A stretch of 64,000 nucleotides of DNA from Xylocopa sonorina (Eukaryota; Arthropoda; Insecta; Hymenoptera; Apidae), in the NCBI RefSeq assembly GCF_050948175.1, contig NW_027490091.1, positions 4,030,001 to 4,094,000 on the forward strand, given 5' to 3'. Shown piece after piece: positions 27,689-38,345 of this stretch. The notes under the pieces were generated by a model. It was not told the DNA's origin. It saw nothing but the letters and a program-made list of their open reading frames with translations, and did not search any database. Positions within the stretch are counted from its first letter, which is position 1. Each line of letters starts with the position of its first letter. A program made the position numbers and the translations under genes.

Positions 27689-28025
27689 ATCGTTAAACTT
27701 GCTTTAAAATGCTCTATCGTATTACGGAAGAATGGACATACCAATTCATTTCAAAAAATGAAGGTAACCTTCATATGTCCAACATAACTCCACTTACAAA
27801 AAAACTATTTTCATCAACGGATGGGCCCTTTGTACTATGCAATTTTATATTAGCAAAAACTTCTATGAAACTTATAGTTTCGTGGGTATCTGAGGTGCTA
27901 ATTATTACTGCCCCACCCTGTATATTGTTATGGATGTGTCCAACAAGGCAACGATGAACAGAGTTAAATTTAATATTATGATGTTTATTATTTTACTTAT
28001 AATATATTTGTTTTTCTGAAATTTT
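27689..28025 (+). other. Interrupted region before the coding exon
   Basis: About 340 bp between the putative first intron and the recognisable exon. It has an 82-codon frame (27709-27957) with no features I recognise. CCCACCCTGTATA near 27911 resembles ends of insect transposon copies, so an insertion splitting the exon is one possible cause of the break. That motif alone does not identify an element. Confidence 0.3.
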
Positions 28026-28208
28026 GCCAAAAAACAATGTTCACGATGTCGACAGATGAATATATTTGCCTTAGAATTACAAGAGCCAACAATTTCGAAA
28101 GTAGAATATTTCTTTACTTCGCTAACCGAATCATTGCAAACGTTAAGTAAAGTGCGTGCCTTTCAAAACAGTCAGATGCAAATTACGATACAACGTTTCC
28201 AAGAAATG
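28026..28208 (+). other. Best-preserved exon of the RNF212-like gene
   Basis: Open frame of 61 codons in phase with GCC at 28026 and ending with ATG at 28206-28208, followed by the donor GTACGT. CSRC at residues 5-8 would be the last zinc-ligand pair of a RING. LQEP, KVEYFFTSL and SLQTLSKV form the linker into an amphipathic helix, and FQNSQMQITIQRFQEM is the start of the coiled coil. The frame shows no internal stop, which argues that selection kept it open until recently. Confidence 0.6.
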
Positions 28209-28330
28209 GTACGTGCCACTGTTTTTTAATTTCCGTTTATTTAATCAAAGGAAATTTAATTGAAATATCCGCAAAATTTGAGGACAAAAAGTTATTGTAA
28301 TTTTACGCAACATATATGATGATGATAAAG
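28209..28330 (+). other. Putative phase-0 intron, 122 nt
   Basis: Donor GTACGT at 28209 and acceptor AG at 28329-28330. Both flanking codons are whole, so exon joining keeps the frame and gives QRFQEM followed by DKYTELKMES, a smooth coiled-coil continuation. The pyrimidine tract is weak. Confidence 0.5.
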
Positions 28331-28440
28331 GATAAGTATACGGAACTGAAAATGGAAAGTAGCGAGCAGAAAAAGAAACTGATGGAGCTACAAAGTAGAT
28401 TGATACATCCGTCAAATGATGATTCTAGGTTAATAAAATC
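28331..28440 (+). other. Coiled-coil exon of the RNF212-like gene (3' limit uncertain)
   Basis: Starts in phase 0 after the 28330 acceptor and encodes DKYTELKMESSEQKKKLMEL then QSRLIHPSNDDSR, a lysine/glutamate-rich coiled coil ending in a polar linker. A possible donor (CTAG then GTTAAT) lies near 28429. The frame stays open to a stop at 28679-28681, but the sequence after about residue 45 of this exon looks like translated AT-rich intron, so the far end is not assigned. No downstream exon is visible before LTR-like repeat B. Confidence 0.45.
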
Positions 28441-28799
28441 TGTTAATCAAAGAACTATTGCAAAAATCAAGTATAATCAATATTACTTCTGCTCAAAGGC
28501 TATAATAGAATTGGACCGAAATGGATACAAAACAGGCAATTATATCTATACGTTCTATTCTATGCAAAGGCAAATATTTCGAAGAGAAAAGATGTGTTAC
28601 TTACAAATTACTTATGTTCCTAGATATCTCACTAATTCAGGCTTCTTGTCTTGCAGAACTAATCATTCATTTAACACGTAAAGGGGTCGAAGAATAGTAA
28701 AAGATTTTTATATTTCATAGCCTCACTCGATACGTCGATTCGATCACGTAAAATATCGGACATTAATTGCATCTACATCTTCAGACTTGTAATTTGTAT

Positions 28800-29045
28800 T
28801 GTATAACGGGTGGTGATCCACGGTCATTCGCGGCGTGTCGTATACCCTTTTGTAATACCGCGTCGAGGCAATCTAGAAAGAAGCCGTGAGTTCAGTATCC
28901 CGCGACCCTAATTTGCGCACTCGGCTAGAAGCAGTCGAGCGAAAGAGTATTTCGAAATTTCCAGGGTTATCTTGAACCGGGTTTCCCCGGGTTGCGTGGT
29001 TTACTAGTTTTTGCTACTTTTTGAGTAGCTGGCGCCCAAAAAGTC
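28800..29045 (+). mobile_element. LTR-like repeat B with primer-binding-site-like end
   Basis: Second copy of the segment at 26095, same orientation, about 2.7 kb downstream (TGGCGCCCAA at 29030-29039; offset 2699 bp at this end and 2711 bp at ATTCGCGGCGTGT). Homology is block-like with many substitutions, so it is not a fresh insertion. The hairpin before the binding site is perfect here (GCTACT-TTTTG-AGTAGC), as is the AACCGGGTTTCCCCGGGTT near-palindrome. Having the putative primer-binding site in both copies means they are two 5' ends, not the two LTRs of one element. Confidence 0.5.
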
Positions 29046-29240
29046 CCAGCATCGCAGCTTCGAAATACTCGCTGGATAGGAAATTTATTGTTCTGTACTT
29101 CGCGTTGCCGAATCACGCGGATATTCTGTACCCTGATATAACCCCGGATTAAACTTCTGGATACCCCGTTATTATTGGTTCTATATACCCTTTTCTTGAG
29201 GATTGAAACGGGAAAAACCGTCACAGTACATAATTATACA
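29046..29240. other. Possible leader sequence after LTR-like repeat B
   Basis: About 200 bp of moderately GC-richer DNA following the primer-binding-site-like motif. It lacks clear similarity to the sequence after repeat A apart from short strings. An 85-codon minus-strand frame (28967-29224) runs across repeat B into this stretch; it is antisense to the LTR reading and shows no family motif. Confidence 0.25.
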
Positions 29241-30107
29241 TGACTGAATAAGAAGGATATCATATACTTTTATAATGAATGCGATATAAGAATATAAAAC
29301 GAAGAGCTATCCACTCCCATCAGGAGTAAAAACAATGTTTGGTACGCAAAGTTCATTGCAAAATATAATCAAGCAGTTAATATATCAAATCACAGCACAC
29401 AATAAATCACTGAATGTATAATGATATGAATAGTAAGAAAAACATATTTACCTGTTAGATGTTTATAAATTCAAATTTAAAAGTCCAAGTAACATTTAAT
29501 ATATTATTGTTTAACAAGGTGATTTAATGTTGTTTCAAATAGGCGTGCAGAACTAGCTCGTACCTCTGTCAATGTAATTTCATTCGAAAAATACAAAGGA
29601 TAAGAGGAAATATTCTCCAATCTATAACATATATAAATCAACGGATGCAAGAGAGAACACTCGATCTCGGTGTAACGAGACCGGGGCGTCATCCTGCAGT
29701 AATCGTATAAAGCCTGTTCCGAGATGGTGTAGAGAGGGAATGTGGAGGGTGAAAAGCATAAAATAACAACAATGTAACTAAAGAGAAAGAGAAAGAAAAT
29801 ATGTGGAAGCATTGCATTTATTAAGAGGAAATCCTAGAAATATCAAACAACAGATTATATACCATACTGTAAGGGTAAGGTACAACGAAATAGACGATAT
29901 CGTGAGAGAAACTAAAAAAATCGAGAAACTTAAAAAGAAAATAATAATTTAGATTGAGCGAATCAATATCACTGATCCCGGCAAGCTTAATGGAAAACGC
30001 ATAACGATGAATCGGTTAGAGTATAAGATAGATGTTGGTCGCGGTTTGAGTGGCCCTGGGAATCCTTTGCTCGCATCAGGGCAGGCAGTAGGATGGTGGA
30101 GGGCCTG
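29241..30107. other. AT-rich unique stretch, no supported gene
   Basis: About 870 bp of AT-rich DNA up to the inverted satellite block. A minus-strand frame (29504-29812, 102 codons) begins with a hydrophobic run (MLPHIFFLFLFSYIVVILCF) like a signal peptide, but T-rich DNA readily gives such runs and the rest shows no domain. A G/C-rich patch at 30040-30110 sits right at the satellite boundary. Confidence 0.4.
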
Positions 30108-30775
30108 CCCTCCTGTTGCTTGGATCTATAGAATTCACATTCTATTGTAGAGTAGAAGCAGATAATTATAATGCTTTTCATAGAAGATTACAGCTCACTT
30201 AATTCGAAACGTTGAAATGAGATGAGTCATGGCATTATATAATGCATTAGTACTCTATTGTCTCGACATGTAGACACTACGAAGGGCAATCCTGTTGCAT
30301 GGAGCTGTAGAATTTACATTCTTATGAAGTTTTAAAGCAGATAAGCATAGAGCTATGCATACGAGATTACAGCATTCTTACTTTAAAACGATGAAATGGG
30401 ATGCGCCAGCGCATTGCATGGAGAATTCTAGCTCGATTGCTTTAACAGACAGACACTACGGAGCGCCATGCCGTTGCATGGAACTATATAGTTCACATTC
30501 CATTGAAGATCTCTAACAGTTAAGCATAATGTTATGGATATATGATTACAGATTCCTTGCTTTAAAACGTTGAAATGAGATGCGACATTGCGTTGCATGA
30601 AGTATTATAAATGTCTTGCTTGGACACGTAGAGATCTGGAAAAGATATGTTGCAAGTAAGTATAGGATTCACATCCTTCTAAGGTCTAGATGCAGACAAA
30701 TGTAACATATTGCATAGAACAATGCAATTTACCATGAATCATTGAACTGACTTGCGACATCGTGTTGAATGAAGC
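30108..30775 (-). repeat. Very divergent satellite monomers, about 179-bp period
   Basis: Four degenerate units in reverse orientation. CCTGTTGCTTGG at 30112, CCTGTTGCATGG at 30291, CCGTTGCATGG near 30471 and ATGTTGCAAG near 30647 are spaced 176-180 bp. GAAATGAGATG and CTCTATTGTCTCGACATGTAG link them to the main satellite, while the GCAGATAAGCATA - GAGATTACAG half replaces the usual GTATAC/TATAATATT half. They form a gradient into normal monomers after about 30780. This reads as an old array edge or a sister subfamily with a longer period. Confidence 0.75.
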
Positions 30776-32602
30776 AATAGAACTCCATTGCTCCGATAAG
30801 TAAACAACTGGAAACGCTATTTCCTAGCAAGGAAGTGTCGCATTTACATACTCTTGAAAGGAATACGAGGTATACATGACACTTCGCAATGAATATTATA
30901 TCTTATCATGAAACATAGAAATGAGATGCGACTTGTCGTTTTAAGAAGCATTCGGAGTCTATTGCTACGATACATAGACATTTGCAAACGCTATTTCCTA
31001 AGATGGAAACGTCGCATTTACATTCTTTTGAAGCAAATACGAGGTATACATGACACTCCGCAATGAATATTATATCTTATCATGAAACACTCAAATGGGA
31101 CGCGATATCGCGCATCAAGAAGCATTAGTACTCTATTGCTACGATACGTAGATATCTGCAGACGCTATTTGCTATCAAGGAAGTGTCGCATTTACATTAT
31201 TTTGAAGTGAATACGGGGTATACATGACACTTCGCAATGAATATTATATCTTATCATGAAACATAGAAATGAGATGCCATATCGCGAATTAGCAAGCTTT
31301 AGAACTCTATTATTTCGATACGTTGACATCTGGAAACGCTATTTCCTAGCAAGGAAGTGTCGCACTTACATTCATTTGAAGTGAATACGATGTATACATG
31401 ACACTTCGCAGTGAATATTATATCCTATCTTGAAACATAGAAACGAGATGCGATATCGCGATTTAAGAAGCATTAGAACTCTATTGCTACGATACGAAGA
31501 TATCTGGAGACGCTATTTCCTATCAAGGAAGTGTCGCATTTACATTCTTTAGAAGTGAATACGGGGTATACACGGCACTTCGCAATGGATACTATATCTT
31601 ATCATGAAACATAGAAATGAGATGCGATATCCCGTTATAAGAAGCATTAGCACACTATTGCTTCGATACGTAGACATCTGCAAATGCTACTTCTAATAGA
31701 AAGGGAGTTTCGCATTTACATTAATATGAAGTGTATGCGAGATATATGTGACACTTCGCAATGAATATCATATCTTATCATGAAACATAGAAGTGAGGTA
31801 CGATTGCGCGTTTTAAGAAGTATTAGAACCCTATTGCCTCGATGGGGAGACATCTGCAAACGCTATTTCCCAACATGGAAGTACCGCATTTACATTCTCT
31901 TGGAGTGAATACGAGGTATACATGACACTACGCAATGAATATTATATCTTATCATGAAACATAGCAGTGAGATGCGATATCCCGCTTTAAGAAGCATTAG
32001 CACTCTATTGCTACGATACGTAGACATCTGCAAACGCTATTTCCTAGCATGGAAGTGTCGCATTTACATTCATTTGTAGTGAAAACGAGGTAGAAGTGAC
32101 ACTTCGCCATGAATATTATATCTTATCAAGAGACATAGAAATGAGATGCGATATCGCGATTTATGAAGCATTAGAACACCATTGCTACGATAGGACGACA
32201 TCTGCAAACGCTATTTCCTAGCATGGAAGTGTCGTATTTACTTTCTTATGGAGTGAATACGAGGAATACATGACACTTCCCAATGAATATTATGTCTTAT
32301 CTCGGAACATAGAAATGAGAAGCGATATCGTGGTTTAAGAAGCATTACAACTCTAGTGCTACGATACGAAGACATCTGCAAACGCTATTTACTAGCAAGG
32401 AAGTATCGCATTTACATACTTTTGACGTGAATACGAGCTATACATGACACTTCGCAATTATTATTATGTCTTATCATGAAACATAGAAGTGAGATGGGAC
32501 ATCTCGTTTTAAGAAGCACTAGAAATCCACTGTTTTGAAATGTAGAGATCTGCAAACGCAATTTCCTGGCATGGAAGTGTCGCATTTACATTTTTTTGAA
32601 GT
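30776..32602 (-). repeat. Inverted satellite block (about 10 monomers)
   Basis: Same satellite as the long arms but read on the minus strand: TTCCTAGCAAGGAAGTGTCG is seen at about 30823, with the AGATGCGAT and GTATACATGACAC landmarks in reverse order. Period is about 174 bp. Variants such as CTGGAAACGCTATTTCC and CTTGAAACATAGAAACGAG are the complements of forms common at 2.4-5.3 kb of the left arm, suggesting common ancestry. It ends abruptly inside a monomer, after TTTTTTTGAAGTG, at the GC-rich segment. Confidence 0.93.
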
Positions 32603-32960
32603 GTCACGTCCTGAAGTCGCGAAAGCGCTCGTCACGTGGACACTTTTCGTAGCCGTTCCCGAAATCGACGCGAATTGCGCAGAGCTGGGTTCGTCGGCGG
32701 ACAAGACTCGATTTACCGGGTACAAAGATGTGCAACTTACCTTACGATGCTCCAGGCGTCGTAGCTCTCCTCATCCACGTAGCGTGGAGTGGAATCCTCC
32801 ATCGCGTATGTGTGGCGTCGCATCCCCGTTCCGTGGCGGCGAGTATGCGGGTTGCCGGCGTGTAGGGGATCCGGATGCTGGAGGAGAAGCGGATGCTGAT
32901 CTGTGGCCATCGAGGTTGGCGGGCGGCGTCTGAGGGTGGCAGGCGGTACGCCTGACGTCA
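32603..32960 (-). mobile_element. GC-rich foreign segment at the orientation switch
   Basis: About 358 bp, visibly GC-rich, inserted between satellite of opposite orientation. Its ends are weakly inverted (GTCACGTC on the left; the complement of the right end reads GTGACGTCAGG), and GTCACGTGGAC lies just inside the left end. No sequence in the rest of the window resembles it. Possibilities are a transposable element fragment, a piece of retroelement LTR and leader, or a captured piece of a host gene. The family is not identified. Confidence 0.5.
32734..32910 (-). pseudogene. Possible captured 5' coding exon with splice donor
   Basis: On the minus strand an ATG with a reasonable start context (CGATGGCC, about 32910) opens a frame MATDQHPLLLQHPDPLHAGN that later reads YAMEDSTPRYVDEESYDAWS-IVR and stops at about 32737. 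The stop overlaps AAGGTAAGT, a perfect splice-donor consensus, so the frame ends where an intron would begin. The acidic, tyrosine-rich end is protein-like and the base use is unlike the satellite. The protein is not recognised. No acceptor or further exon lies nearby, so this would be a broken fragment. An alternative is a retroelement gag start. Confidence 0.3.
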
Positions 32961-35900
32961 CGACACTTTGCTAGGAAGTAGCATTAGCAGATATCTACGT
33001 ATCGTAGCAGTAGACTTCTAATGCTTCTCAAAACGCGATATCGCATCTCATTCCTATGTTTCATGATAAGATATAATATTAAATGCCAAGTGTAATGGAT
33101 ACCTCGTATTCACTTCAAAAGAATATAAATGCGACACTTCCGTGCTAGGAAATAGCGTTTGCAGATGTCTACGTATCGTAGCAATAGATTTCTAATGCTT
33201 CCTCAAACGTGATATCGCATCTCATTTATATGTTTCATGATAAGATATAATATTCATTGCGAACTTTCATGTATGCCTCGCATTCACTTCAAACGAATGT
33301 AAATGCGACACTTCCTTGCTAGGAAATAGCGTTTGCAGATGTCTACGTATCGAAGCAATAGAGTTCTAAAGCTTGCTAATTCGCGATATCGCATCTCATT
33401 TCTATGTTTCATGATAAGATATAATATTCATTGTGGAGTGTTGTGTATACCTCGTATTCACTTCAAAAGAATGTAAACGCGACACTTCCTTGCCAGGAAA
33501 TAGCGTTTGCAGATGTTTACGTATCGTAGCATTAGATTTCTAATGCTTCTTAAATCGCGATATCGCATCTCACTTCTATGTTTCATGATAAGATATAATA
33601 TTCATTGTGCAGTGTTATGAATTCCTCGTATTCATTTCGAAAGAATGTAAATGCGACACTTCCATTCTAGGAAATAGCGTTTACAGATATCTACGTATCG
33701 TAGCAATAGAGTTCTAATGGTCCCCAAAACGCGTTGTCGCATCTCATTTCTGTGTTTCATGATTACATATAATATTCATTGTGCAGTGTTATGTATACCC
33801 CGTATTCACATCAGAAGAATGTAAATGCGACACTTCCTTCCTTGGAAATAGCGTTTGCAGATGTCTACGTATCGAAGCAATAGTGTTTTAATGCTTCTTA
33901 AATCGTCATATCGCATCTCATATCTACGTTTCGTGATAAGATATAATATTCATTGCGAAGTGTCATGTATACCTCGTATTCCTTTCAAAAGAATGTAAAT
34001 GCTACACTTCCTTGCTAGGAAGTAGCGTTTGCAGATGTCTACGTATCGAAGCCATAGTGTTCTAATGCTTCTCAAATCGCCATATCGCATCTCATTTCTA
34101 TGTTTCATGATAAGATATAATATTCACTGTGCAGTGTTATGTATACCTCGTACTCATTTCAAAAGAATGTAAATGCGACACTTCCTTGCTTGGAAATAGC
34201 GTTTGCAGATGTCTACGTATCGTAGCATTAGTGCTCTAATGCTTCTCAAAACGCGACATCGTTGCTCATTTCTATGCTTCATGATAGTATATGATATTCA
34301 TTGCGTAGTGTGATGTATATATCGCATACACTTCAAATGAATGTAAATGCGACACTTCCTTGCTAGGAAATAGCGTTTGCAGATGTCTACGTATCGAAGC
34401 AATAGAAATCTAATGCTTCATAAATCGCCATATCGCATCTCATTCCTATGTTTCATCATAAGATATAACATTCATTGTGCAGTGTTATGTATACCTCGTA
34501 TTCACCTCAAAAGTATGTAAATGCGACACTTCCTTGCTAGGAAATTGCGTTTGCAGATGTCTAAGTACCGAAGCAATAGACTTCTAATGCTTCATAAATC
34601 GCCATATCGCATCTCATTTCTATGTTTCATGATAAGATATAATATTCATTGTGCAGTGTTATGTATACCTCGTATTCACTTCAAAAGAATGTAAATGCGA
34701 CTCTTCCTTGCTAGAAAATAGGCTTTGCAGATGTCTACGTATTGAAGCAATAGAGTTCTAATGCTTCTTAGAACGTCATATCGCATCCCATTTCTACGTT
34801 TCCTGATAAGATATAATATTCATTGCGAAGTGCCATGTATACCTCGTATTCCTTTCAAAAGGATGTAAACGCGACACTTCCTGGCTAGGAAGTAGCGTTT
34901 GCAGATGTCTACGTATCGAAGCAATAGAGTTCTAATGCTTCTTAAATCGCCATATCGCATCTCATTTCTATGTTTCAAGATAGGATATAATATTCATTGC
35001 GAAGTGTCATGCATACGACGTATTCCTTTCAAAAGAATGTGAATGCGACAGTTCCTTGCTAGGAAATAGTGTTTGCAGATATCTACGTATCGAAGCAATA
35101 GAGTTCCAAAGCTTCTTAGATCGCGATATCGCATCTCATTTTTATGTTTCATGATAAGATATAGTAATCATTGTGCAGTGTTATGAATATTCCGTATTCA
35201 CTTCAAAAGAATGTAAGTGCGACACTTCCTTGCTAGGCAATAGCATTTGCAGATGTCTACGTATCGAACCAATAAACTTCTAATGCTTCTTAAATCGCCA
35301 TATCGCATCTCACTTCTATGTTTCATGTTAAGATATAGTATTCATTGCGAAGTGTCATGTATACCTCGTATTCCTTTCAATAGAATGTAAATGTGACACT
35401 TCCTTGCTAGGAAGTAGAGCTTGCAGATGTCTACGTATCGAAGCAATAGAGTTCTAATGCTTCTTAAATCGCTATATCGCTGCTCATTACTATGATTCAT
35501 GATAATATATAATATTCATTGCGAAGTGTCATGTATACCTCGCATACACTTCAAATGAATGTGAGTGCGACAGTTCCTTGCTAGGAAATAGAGTTTGCAG
35601 ATATCTACGTATCGAAGCAATAGAGTTCTAAAGCTTCTTAAATCGTCATATCGCATCTCATTTCTATGTTTTATGACAAGATATAATATTCATTACGAAG
35701 TGCCATGTATACCTCGTATTCCTTTCAAAAGAATGTTAATGCGACACTTCCTTGCTAGGAAGTAGCGTTTGCAGATGTCTACGTATCGAACCAATAGGTT
35801 TCTAATGCTTCTTAAGTCGCCATATCGCCTCTCATTTCTATGTTTCATGATAAGATATAATATTCATTGTGCAATGTTATGTATACCTCGTTTATACTTC

Positions 35901-37364
35901 AAATGAATGTAAATGCGACATTTCCTTGCTAGAAAATAGGTTTTGCTGATGTCTACGTATCGAAGCAATAGATTTCTAATGCTTCTTAAATCGTCATATC
36001 GCATCCCATTTCTACGTTTCCTGGTAAGATATAATATTCATTGCGAAGTGTCATGTGTACCTCGTATTCAATTCAAAAGAATGTAAATGCGACACTTCAT
36101 TGCTAGGAAGTAGCGTTTTCAGATGTCTACGCATCGAACCAATAGATTTCTAATCCTTCTTAAATCGCCATATCGCATCTCATTTCTATGTTCCATGATA
36201 AGATATATTATTCATTGAGCAGTGTTATGTATACCTCGCATACACTTCAAATGAATGTGAATGCGACAGTTCCTTGCTAGGAAATTGTGTTTGCAGATAT
36301 CTACGTATCGAAGCAATAGATTTCTAATGCTTCTTAAATCTCCATATCGCATCCTATTTCTATGTTTTATGATAAGATATAATATTCATTGTGCAGTGTC
36401 ATGTATACCTCGTATTCACATGAGAAGAATGTAAATGCGACACTTCCTGGCTAGGAAATAGCGTTTGCAGGTGTCTACGTATCGTAGCAATAGTGCTCTA
36501 ATGCTTCTCAAAACGCTACATCGTTTTTCCTTTCTATGTTTCATGATAGTATATAATATTCATTGCGTAGTGTCATGTACACCTCGCATGCACCTGAAAT
36601 GAATGTAAACGCGACACTTCCTTGCTTGGAAATAGCGTTTGCAGATGTCTACGTATCGAAGCAATAGACATCTAATGCTACATAAATCGCCATATCGCAT
36701 CTCATTTCCATGTCTCATGATAAGATATAATATTCATTGCGAAGTGTCATGTATACCTCGCATACACTTCAAATGAATGTGAATGCGACAGTTTCTTGCT
36801 AGGAAATAGTGTTTGCAGATATCTACGTATCGAAGAAATATAGTTCTAAAGCTCCTTAAATCGCGATATCGCATCTCATTTCTATGTTTCATGAAAAGAT
36901 ATAATGTTCATTGTGCAGTGTTATGAATACCTCGTATTCACTTTAAAGGAATGTAAATGCGACACTTCCTTGCTTGGAAATAGCGCTTGCAGATGTCTAC
37001 GTATCAAAGCAATAGTATTCTAAAGCTTCTTAAATAGTCATATCGCATCTCATATCTACGTTTCATGACAAGGTATAATATTCATTGCGAAGTGTCATTT
37101 ATACCTCGTTCTCCTTTCAAAAGAATGTAAATGCTACACTACCTTGCTTGGAAATAGCGTTTGCAGATGTCTACGTATCGTAGCATTAGTTTTCTAATCC
37201 TTCTCAAATCGTCATATCGCATCTCATATCTACGTTTCATGATAAGATATAATATTCATTGCGAAGTGTCATGAATACCTCGTATTCCTTTCAAACGAAT
37301 GTAAATGCGACACTTCCTTGCTAGGAAATAGCGTTTGCAGATGTCTACGTATCCAAGGAATAGA

Positions 37365-38345
37365 GTTCTGATGCTTCTTGAGACGCGATATCGCATCTCA
37401 TTAATATGTTTCTCGGTTAGGTATGTTATCCATTGCGAAGTGTTATGTATACTACGTCTACACTTCAAAAGAATATAAATGACATTCGTTCTTGCTAGGA
37501 AATAGCGTTTCCAGATGTCTGCGTTTTGATGCGTTAGAGATCCAATGCTTCTTAAAACGCGATATCTTATTTCATTTCTGTGTTTCATGACATGATTTAA
37601 TATTCATTGCGAAGTCTTATGTATACCTCGTCTACACATCAAAACAATGTAAATGCCACACCTCCTTGCTACGAAATAGCGATTCCACATATCTACGTAT
37701 CGAAGCAATAGAGATCTAATGCTTCTTTAAACGCGATATAGCATCTAATTTCTATGTAACTGGATATGATTTAATATTCATTGCGAAGTGTTATGTATAC
37801 CTCGTCTACACTTCAAAACAACGTAAATGTCACACATCCTTGCTAGGAAATGCGTTTCCAGATGTTTACCTATCGAAGCAATAAAGTTCTAATGCTTCTT
37901 AAAACGCGACATCACATCTCACTTCTATGATTCATGATAAGATATAATATTCATTGCGAAGTGTTATGTATACCTCGTCTACACTACAAAAGAATGTAAA
38001 TGCCACACTTCCTTGCTAGGAAATAGCGTTTCCAGATGTCTACGTGTGGAAGCAATACGGTTTTAATGCTTCTTAAAACGCGATATCGCACCTAATTTCT
38101 ATGTTTCATGATAATATATAATATGCATTGCGAAGTGTTATGTATGCCTCGTCTACACTTCAAAACAACGTAAATGTCACACATCCTTGCTAGGAAATGC
38201 GTTTCCAGATGTTTACCTATCGAAGCAATAAAGTTCTAATGCTTCTTAAAACGCGACATCACATCTCACTTCTATGATTCATGATAAGATATAATATTCA
38301 TTGCGAAGTGTTATGTATACCTCATCTACACTTCAAAAGAATGTA
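37365..38345 (+). repeat. Embedded block of edge-type monomers
   Basis: About six monomers with CGTCTACACTTCAAAA, TAAATGCCACACTTCC and GGAAATGCGTTTCC, the form found at the decayed edge at 24.45-26.03 kb. The unit near 37440 shares the rare pair TACTACGTCTACAC and AATGACATTCGTTCTTGC with the unit near 25440 (TACTACGTCTACAC, AATGCCAATCGTCCTTGC). Ordinary monomers resume at about 38345. Confidence 0.8.
37800..38330 (+). repeat. Dimer duplication inside the edge-type block
   Basis: The string CAAAACAACGTAAATGTCAC begins at 37814 and again at 38161, 347 bp apart (two monomers minus one base). It is followed in both by TTTACCTATCGAAGCAATAA and CGCGACATCACATCTCACTT. Two-monomer tandem duplication. 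Confidence 0.88.

Larger units (their letters stand above)
27505..28440 (+). pseudogene. RNF212-like: Decayed RNF212/Zip3-like meiotic RING protein gene
   Basis: Remains of a spliced gene on the + strand. The clearest exon, 28026-28208, reads AKKQCSRC, then LQEP and KVEYFFTSL, then FQNSQMQ and QRFQEM, and stops at a GT splice donor. A KKxCxxC pair, an FF motif about 20 residues later, then FQ and F-x-E is the order in RNF212/Zip3 proteins, from the last zinc ligands into the coiled coil. These proteins are RING-type SUMO or ubiquitin ligases that mark crossover sites in meiosis. The next exon continues in phase with a charged coiled coil. The RING start is not intact: an in-frame TGA lies at 28014-28016, no acceptor AG lies between it and the cysteines, and the candidate first exon (27505-27572) is degenerate. 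No C-terminal tail is recognisable. Family call is by eye; pseudogene status is fairly likely but an unusual or misassembled live gene is possible. Confidence 0.6.

Noticed and set aside
29504..29812. 102-codon minus-strand frame with a hydrophobic N-terminus
   Set aside because: Signal-peptide-like runs arise easily in T-rich DNA; no domain, splice structure or homologue is recognisable.
32535..32933. 132-codon plus-strand frame over the GC-rich segment
   Set aside because: It starts in satellite and runs through GC-rich DNA antisense to the more protein-like frame with a splice donor; long frames are common by chance in GC-rich sequence.
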